Origin: Caldimonas thermodepolymerans
GTDB lineage: Bacteria > Pseudomonadota > Gammaproteobacteria > Burkholderiales > Burkholderiaceae_C
DNA length: 64,000 bases
Reading direction: 5' to 3'
Assembly (NCBI RefSeq): GCF_015476235.1
Contig: NZ_CP064338.1
Location: 1,860,001-1,924,000 of the forward strand
The translations under genes were made by a program, and so were the position numbers. Shown in pieces: positions 57,556 through 64,000 of this stretch; positions within the stretch are counted from its first letter, which is position 1, and the number at the start of each line of letters is the position of its first letter. The notes beneath the pieces are model-generated. The model made no database searches. It was not told the origin of the DNA and was given only the letters and a program-made list of their open reading frames with translations.

Positions 57556-59076
57556 TCAGGCCGGCTGGTCCTGCACCGCCTGCCGTGCGGCCGCGCGCTG
57601 CCGCCGCCACGCGAACAGCGGCGGCAGGGCAAGCAGCAGCGCCGCGATCAGCAGCAGGCTGCCCGACAGCGGCCGGGTCACGAAGGTGCTCCACTGGCCC
57701 TGGCTGATCGTGAGCGCCTGGCGCATCGACTGCTCCATCATCGGCCCGAGGATCAGCCCGACCACCAGCGGCGCGACCGGGAAGTCGAAGCGTCGCATCG
57801 CGTAGCCCAGCGCGCCGAACGCGTACAGCAGGCCGACGTCGAAGACCGAGTTGCTCGCGCCGTAGACCCCGACCGTCGAGATCAGCACGATGCCGGCATA
57901 CAGCAGCGGCGCCGGGATGCTGAGCAGCTTCACCCACAGCCCCACCAGCGGCAGGTTGAGCAGCAGCAGGATGACGTTGCCGATGTACAGGCTCGCGATC
58001 AGCGTCCACACCAGCCCGGACTCCGACGTGAACAGCATCGGCCCTGGCTGCAGGCCGTAGCCCTCGAAGGCCGACAGGATCACCGCGGCGGTGGCCGAGG
58101 TCGGGATGCCCAGCGTCAGCAGCGGCATCAGCACGCCGGCGGCCGAGGCGTTGTTGGCGGCCTCCGGCCCGGCCACGCCCTCGATCGCGCCCTGGCCGAA
58201 CTCCTCCGGGTGGCGGGAAAGCTTCTTCTCGGTGTAGTAGGACAGCAGCGTCGGCAGCTCGGCGCCGCCGGCGGGCATGGCCCCGATCGGGAAGCCGAAC
58301 AGCGCGCCGCGCAGCCAGGGCTTCCAGCTGCGCCGCCAGTCCTCCTTGCCGAGCCACAGGCGGCCGCTGACCTTGAGCACCTCGCTCTGGCCCTGGCGCC
58401 CTTGCCAGGCCAGGTACAGCGCCTCGCCGACGGCGAACAGGCCGACCGCCGCGGCGGTGAACTCGATGCCGTCCAGCAGCTCGGCCGTGCCGAAGGTGAA
58501 ACGCGGCTGCCCGCTTTGCAGGTCCACCCCGACCAGCCCGAACAGCAGGCCCATGCACAGCGAGATCAGCCCGCGCAGCACCGAGGAGCCGAGCACCGCG
58601 GTGACCGCGACCAGCGACAGCACCATCAGGCTGAAGTATTCCGCCGGACCGAACCTCAGCGCCGCCTCGACGATCCACGGCGCGAAGAAGGTCAGCGCCA
58701 GCGTGCCGATCGTGCCGGCGACGAAGCTGCCGATCGCCGCCGTCGCCAGCGCCGGCCCGGCGCGGCCGCGGCGCGCCATCTTGTAGCCCTCCAGCGCGGT
58801 GACCACGGTGGCCGACTCGCCCGGCGTGTTGATCAGGATGGAGGTGGTCGAGCCGCCGTACATCGCGCCGTAGTAGACGCCGGCGAACATCACGAACATC
58901 GCCGCGGCCGGCACCTTGTAGGTCAGCGGCAGCAGCAGCGCGATGGTCAGCGCCGGCCCGATGCCGGGTAGCACGCCCACCAGCGTGCCGAGCAGGCAGC
59001 CGATGAAGCCGTAGATCAGGATCTGAGGTTGCAGCGCGGCGGCAAAGCCGCCCATCAGCGCGTCGAAGGTCTCCAT
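57556..59076 (-). CDS. tctA: Tripartite tricarboxylate transporter permease TctA
   Basis: A 506-residue membrane protein with about twelve helices. The TctA signature is [20 protein letters not shown] near residues 34-53 and the second conserved block is [20 protein letters not shown] near 261-280. It is the large membrane subunit of the TctABC carrier for tricarboxylates or related aromatic or dicarboxylic acids. It lies 7 bases downstream of tctB and is the last gene of tctCBA. Confidence 0.95.
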   Translation of the reverse strand: METFDALMGGFAAALQPQILIYGFIGCLLGTLVGVLPGIGPALTIALLLPLTYKVPAAAMFVMFAGVYYGAMYGGSTTSILINTPGESATVVTALEGYKMARRGRAGPALATAAIGSFVAGTIGTLALTFFAPWIVEAALRFGPAEYFSLMVLSLVAVTAVLGSSVLRGLISLCMGLLFGLVGVDLQSGQPRFTFGTAELLDGIEFTAAAVGLFAVGEALYLAWQGRQGQSEVLKVSGRLWLGKEDWRRSWKPWLRGALFGFPIGAMPAGGAELPTLLSYYTEKKLSRHPEEFGQGAIEGVAGPEAANNASAAGVLMPLLTLGIPTSATAAVILSAFEGYGLQPGPMLFTSESGLVWTLIASLYIGNVILLLLNLPLVGLWVKLLSIPAPLLYAGIVLISTVGVYGASNSVFDVGLLYAFGALGYAMRRFDFPVAPLVVGLILGPMMEQSMRQALTISQGQWSTFVTRPLSGSLLLIAALLLALPPLFAWRRQRAAARQAVQDQPA

Positions 59077-59083
59077 CCGCGCC

Positions 59084-59575
59084 TCATCCCGGCCAGTGGA
59101 CGAAGGGCCCGAGCTGCAGCCCCAGCAGCTGCTGGAACAGCAGCCACAGCGCGCCGCTCACCGCCAGCCCGATCAGCAGGTCGCGCAGCCAGCGCCGGCT
59201 GTCGAAGGCGCGCGCGATCAGCGCGAAGGCCGGCACCCCGGCCGCCCCGATGCCGAAGCCCGGCGTCAGCAGCACGAGCGCGGCCAGGCCGGCGACCATC
59301 CAGGCCGAACGGGCCACGCGACCGGGCAGCGGGCCCTCGACCTCGTCGTGCAGCGCGTCCGGGCTGCGTCCGCGCCAGCTCGCCACCAGGTACGCCAGCA
59401 CCAGCACCGCCAGCACGGCGGCCACCGCCGCGGGCATCGCCGTGGCGCCCACCGGCGTGTAGCCGGGCGGCTCGGGGATCAGCGTGACCTGCCAGATCGC
59501 GATGCCGGTGAACGCGGCCAGCAGCAGCCCCAGGCCCAGGGCACCGCGCCGCTTGGGTGCAGCCGCGCCGTGCAT
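59084..59575 (-). CDS. tctB: Tripartite tricarboxylate transporter small membrane subunit TctB
   Basis: A 163-residue protein with four hydrophobic helices (about 10-30, 44-62, 92-112 and 122-148), as expected for TctB. Its ATG at 59575 overlaps the tctC stop by one base (TGATG). Sequence conservation in this family is low, so the call rests on size, topology and position between tctC and tctA. Confidence 0.88.
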   Translation of the reverse strand: MHGAAAPKRRGALGLGLLLAAFTGIAIWQVTLIPEPPGYTPVGATAMPAAVAAVLAVLVLAYLVASWRGRSPDALHDEVEGPLPGRVARSAWMVAGLAALVLLTPGFGIGAAGVPAFALIARAFDSRRWLRDLLIGLAVSGALWLLFQQLLGLQLGPFVHWPG

Positions 59576-60549
59576 CAGGCCAGCCCCAGGTCCTTCATCA
59601 CCGTTTCCGTGGCCGCGATGTCCTTGGCGAGGAACTCGGCAAACGCGTCTCCGGCCAGGAAGGTGTCGGTCCACTTGCGCTGCTCCAGCAGCTGCTTCCA
59701 GGCGGGGGTGTCGTGCATGCGGGTCAGCAACTCGATCAGCGCGGCGCGCTGCTGCGCGCTGATGCCCGGCGCGCCGAACAGCGCGCGCCAGTTGGCGGTG
59801 GCCACGTCGACGCCCAGCTCCTGCAGCGTCGGCACGTCCACGCCCGGGATGCGCTTGCTGCCCGACACGGCCAGCGCGCGCATGCGCCCGGCCTGGATCT
59901 GCTCGGCAAACTCCGAGTAGCCCGAAATGCCCGCCGAGACCTGACCGCCGATGATGGCCGCGTTGGCCGGGCCGCCGCCGGCGAACGCCACGTAGGCGCC
60001 CTGGCGCGGGTCCTTGCCCAGCGTCTTGAGGATCATGCCGAGCAACTGGTGGTCGGTGCCGCCCGAGGAGCCGCCTGCCACGCTGACCGCACGCGGGTCG
60101 GCCTTGAAGGCGGCGGCCAGATCGTTCCAGCTCTTGTACGGGCTGTTGGCCGGCACGACGATGACGCCGGCCTCCTCGGTCAGGCGTGCCAGCGGCACCA
60201 CGTCCTTGATCGTGACCGGGCTCTTGTTCGCGATGCCGCCACCCACCATCACCGAGCCGCCGACCATCATCGCGTTGCCCTGCCCCTTGCGCTGCGAGAC
60301 GAAGCGCGGCAGGCCGACCATGCCGGCGGCACCGCCCACGTTCTCGAACTGGAAGCTGCCCACCAGGCCGGCGGCCTTGCAGGCCTGCTCGACCGCACGC
60401 GCCGTGCCGTCCCAGCCGCCACCTGGCGCGGCGGGCACGAACATCAGGATGGATTCGAACAGCGGCTGGGCCCAGGCCATGCCGGGCAGCGCGGCGGCCA
60501 CCGGCGCGAGGCCCGCGGCGGTGATCAGGCGTCGACGATTGCGGTTCAT
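59575..60549 (-). CDS. tctC: Tripartite tricarboxylate transporter substrate-binding protein TctC
   Basis: A 324-residue extracytoplasmic solute receptor of the Bug/TctC family. The N-terminus has a signal peptide with an arginine-rich start (MNRNRRRLITAAG, cleavage after AWA near 27), which resembles a Tat signal. The typical family blocks ILMFVPAAPGGGWDGTARAV and NVGGAAGMVGLPRFVSQ are present. It leads the tctCBA operon. The ligand of these proteins is usually a carboxylic acid, but it cannot be deduced here. Confidence 0.93.
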   Translation of the reverse strand: MNRNRRRLITAAGLAPVAAALPGMAWAQPLFESILMFVPAAPGGGWDGTARAVEQACKAAGLVGSFQFENVGGAAGMVGLPRFVSQRKGQGNAMMVGGSVMVGGGIANKSPVTIKDVVPLARLTEEAGVIVVPANSPYKSWNDLAAAFKADPRAVSVAGGSSGGTDHQLLGMILKTLGKDPRQGAYVAFAGGGPANAAIIGGQVSAGISGYSEFAEQIQAGRMRALAVSGSKRIPGVDVPTLQELGVDVATANWRALFGAPGISAQQRAALIELLTRMHDTPAWKQLLEQRKWTDTFLAGDAFAEFLAKDIAATETVMKDLGLA

Positions 60550-60948
60550 GACGGTCTCCTCTCTCTGATGGGGGGTGGGTTCAGCGCACGCAACGGCACG
60601 CAGGTCGCCGGGATCGTCGTACAGGTCGGCGCGGCGCGCGATCAGGGCAAACGTCAGGCCCGCGCGCCGGGCGCCGGGCGATGCGGCGGTGGCGTCGCAT
60701 CCATGCCACGCAGGCGTGGCGCGCTGCCGCCACCGTGGCTGCCCCCGGCGCGGCGGATTGCGAGGCACACCGATTGCCTCCTAGCCAGCGTGCGGCAGCC
60801 AGGACGCTGCACGCACCTTCGTGGCACGACAGGGAGCAGTCCATGGCGCACCAGCATACGCGCGAGCCGGCCCGCGGGCGACCCGTGAAACCGCGGCTTG
60901 CCACGGACACCGCCTGCCCGCCTGGCGCATGAACGTGCGGGACCCGGC
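60550..60948. other. 399-base divergent intergenic region
   Basis: No gene is recognised. Both the tctCBA promoter (minus strand) and the promoter of the second glgX (plus strand) must lie here. No sigma-70 hexamers or dyads are strong enough to call. Confidence 0.4.
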
Positions 60949-63076
<2,128 letters not shown>

Positions 63077-63093
<17 letters not shown>

Positions 63094-64000
63094 CATGCCC
63101 TTCGGCGCCCGGTTGCGCCCCGACGGTGGTGCCGGGTTCCGGCTGTGGGCTCCGGCCGCGCGTCGTGCCGCGCTGTGGCTGGGGGACCAGCGCATCGAGG
63201 CGCGGGCCGGCCCGCACGGCTGGTACGACGCCGAGGCCCCCGGGGCGCGCCCGGTCGACCTCTATCGCTGGGAGATCGACGGCGACCTCTTGGTGCCCGA
63301 CCCGGCGTCGCGCTTCAACCCGCAAGGCCCGCACGGGCCCAGCCAGCTCGTCGACCCCCGGGCCTTCGCCTGGGAGGCAGGGTGGCGCGGCCGCCCCTGG
63401 CACGAAGCGGTGATCCACGAGCTGCACGTCGGCAGCTACACGCCGGACGGCACCTACGCCGCGGCCGAGGCGCGGCTGCCGGCGCTGGCCGGGCTCGGCA
63501 TCACCGCGGTGCAGCTGATGCCGTTGGCCACCTTCCCCGGCCGCTACGGCTGGGGCTACGACGGCGTGCTGCCCTACGCGCCGCACCCGGCCTACGGCAC
63601 GCCCGACGAGCTGAAGCACTTCGTGCAGGCCGCCCACCGGCTCGGGCTGATGGTGCTGCTCGACGTGGTCTACAACCACTTCGGCCCGGACGGCAACTAC
63701 CTGCACCGCTACGCCCCGCCGTTCTTCAGCGACCGGCACCGCACCGCCTGGGGCGACGCGATGAACTTCGACGGACCGGGCAGCGACACCGTGCGCGAGT
63801 TCTTCATCCACAACGCGCTGTACTGGCTGCACGAATACCGCTTCGACGGCCTGCGCTTCGACGCCGTGCATGCGATGCTCGACGACAGCGAACCCGACAT
63901 CATGGCCAGCCTCTCGCAGCGCGTGCGCGCGGCCTGTCCCGGCCGCCACGTGCACCTGGTGCTGGAAAACGACAGCAACGATGCCAGCCGCCTGGCCGCG
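63077..64000 (+). CDS. treZ: Malto-oligosyltrehalose trehalohydrolase TreZ, partial
   Basis: The first 308 residues of a GH13_10 enzyme; the 3' end is outside the window. N-terminal segment (FGARLRPDGGAGFRLWAPAA) and the blocks PFATF/GRYGWGYDGVLPYAPHPAYG are typical. The catalytic Asp in FDGLRFDAVHAM and Glu in HLVLENDSND are visible. It cleaves maltooligosyltrehalose to trehalose. The ATG overlaps the glgX end by 17 bases. A treY gene is expected next, outside the window. Confidence 0.94.

Overview
The window is GC-rich (roughly 70%) chromosomal DNA with dense, mostly short-spaced genes. The gene set (FlhDC flagellar master regulator, TctABC transporter, GspA/GspB pair, acetoacetate-CoA ligase, quinoprotein glucose-type dehydrogenase, a CqsA/JqsA-type signal synthase) points to a betaproteobacterium of the order Burkholderiales, perhaps near the Rubrivivax/Leptothrix/Caldimonas group. 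That placement is an inference from gene content. No rRNA, tRNA, CRISPR array, insertion sequence or prophage was recognised.

Left part (1-18.4 kb): a DoxX-like membrane protein; a two-gene ergothioneine operon (egtD-egtB); a CBS-domain protein; a subtilisin-like protease followed by a small protein with a propeptide-like predicted fold; a Cys-rich copper-binding four-helix-bundle protein; flhDC with a clear intrinsic terminator; a DksA/TraR zinc-finger protein; a membrane-anchored Ser/Thr kinase; a branched-chain-amino-acid-type ABC substrate-binding protein; an Fnr/Crp regulator without the N-terminal iron-sulfur cysteines; and a hybrid histidine kinase/response regulator pair.

Middle part (18.4-27.1 kb) is the most interesting. 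It holds an alpha-hydroxyketone quorum-sensing island of the Cqs/Lqs/Jqs type: an atypical response regulator translationally coupled to a CqsS-like six-helix sensor kinase, a convergent CqsA-like synthase, a second kinase with a CqsS-like catalytic half but a different membrane sensor, and a hotdog thioesterase. Between synthase and second kinase sits a class A penicillin-binding protein whose three transpeptidase motifs are all replaced while its glycosyltransferase motifs are intact. Two gene-poor stretches follow (27.1-28.4 and 28.8-29.3 kb), around an ArsC-type reductase.

From 29.3 to 42.9 kb lie housekeeping and accessory functions: acetoacetate-CoA ligase, an M20 peptidase, gspAB, a membrane PQQ dehydrogenase, a thioredoxin-like protein, an L,D-transpeptidase-like protein and a squalene/phytoene synthase. 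From 41.6 to 64 kb two blocks concern alpha-glucan and trehalose. The first is a minus-strand cluster glgB - glgE - treS/mak fusion - membrane channel-like protein - glgX - glucosidase, which is the GlgE route from trehalose through maltose and maltose 1-phosphate to branched glucan, plus debranching. The second is a plus-strand glgX-treZ pair that would turn glucan back into trehalose. Between them are a CYP152-type peroxygenase, PRC-barrel, SDR and ChaB stress-type genes and a complete tctCBA operon.
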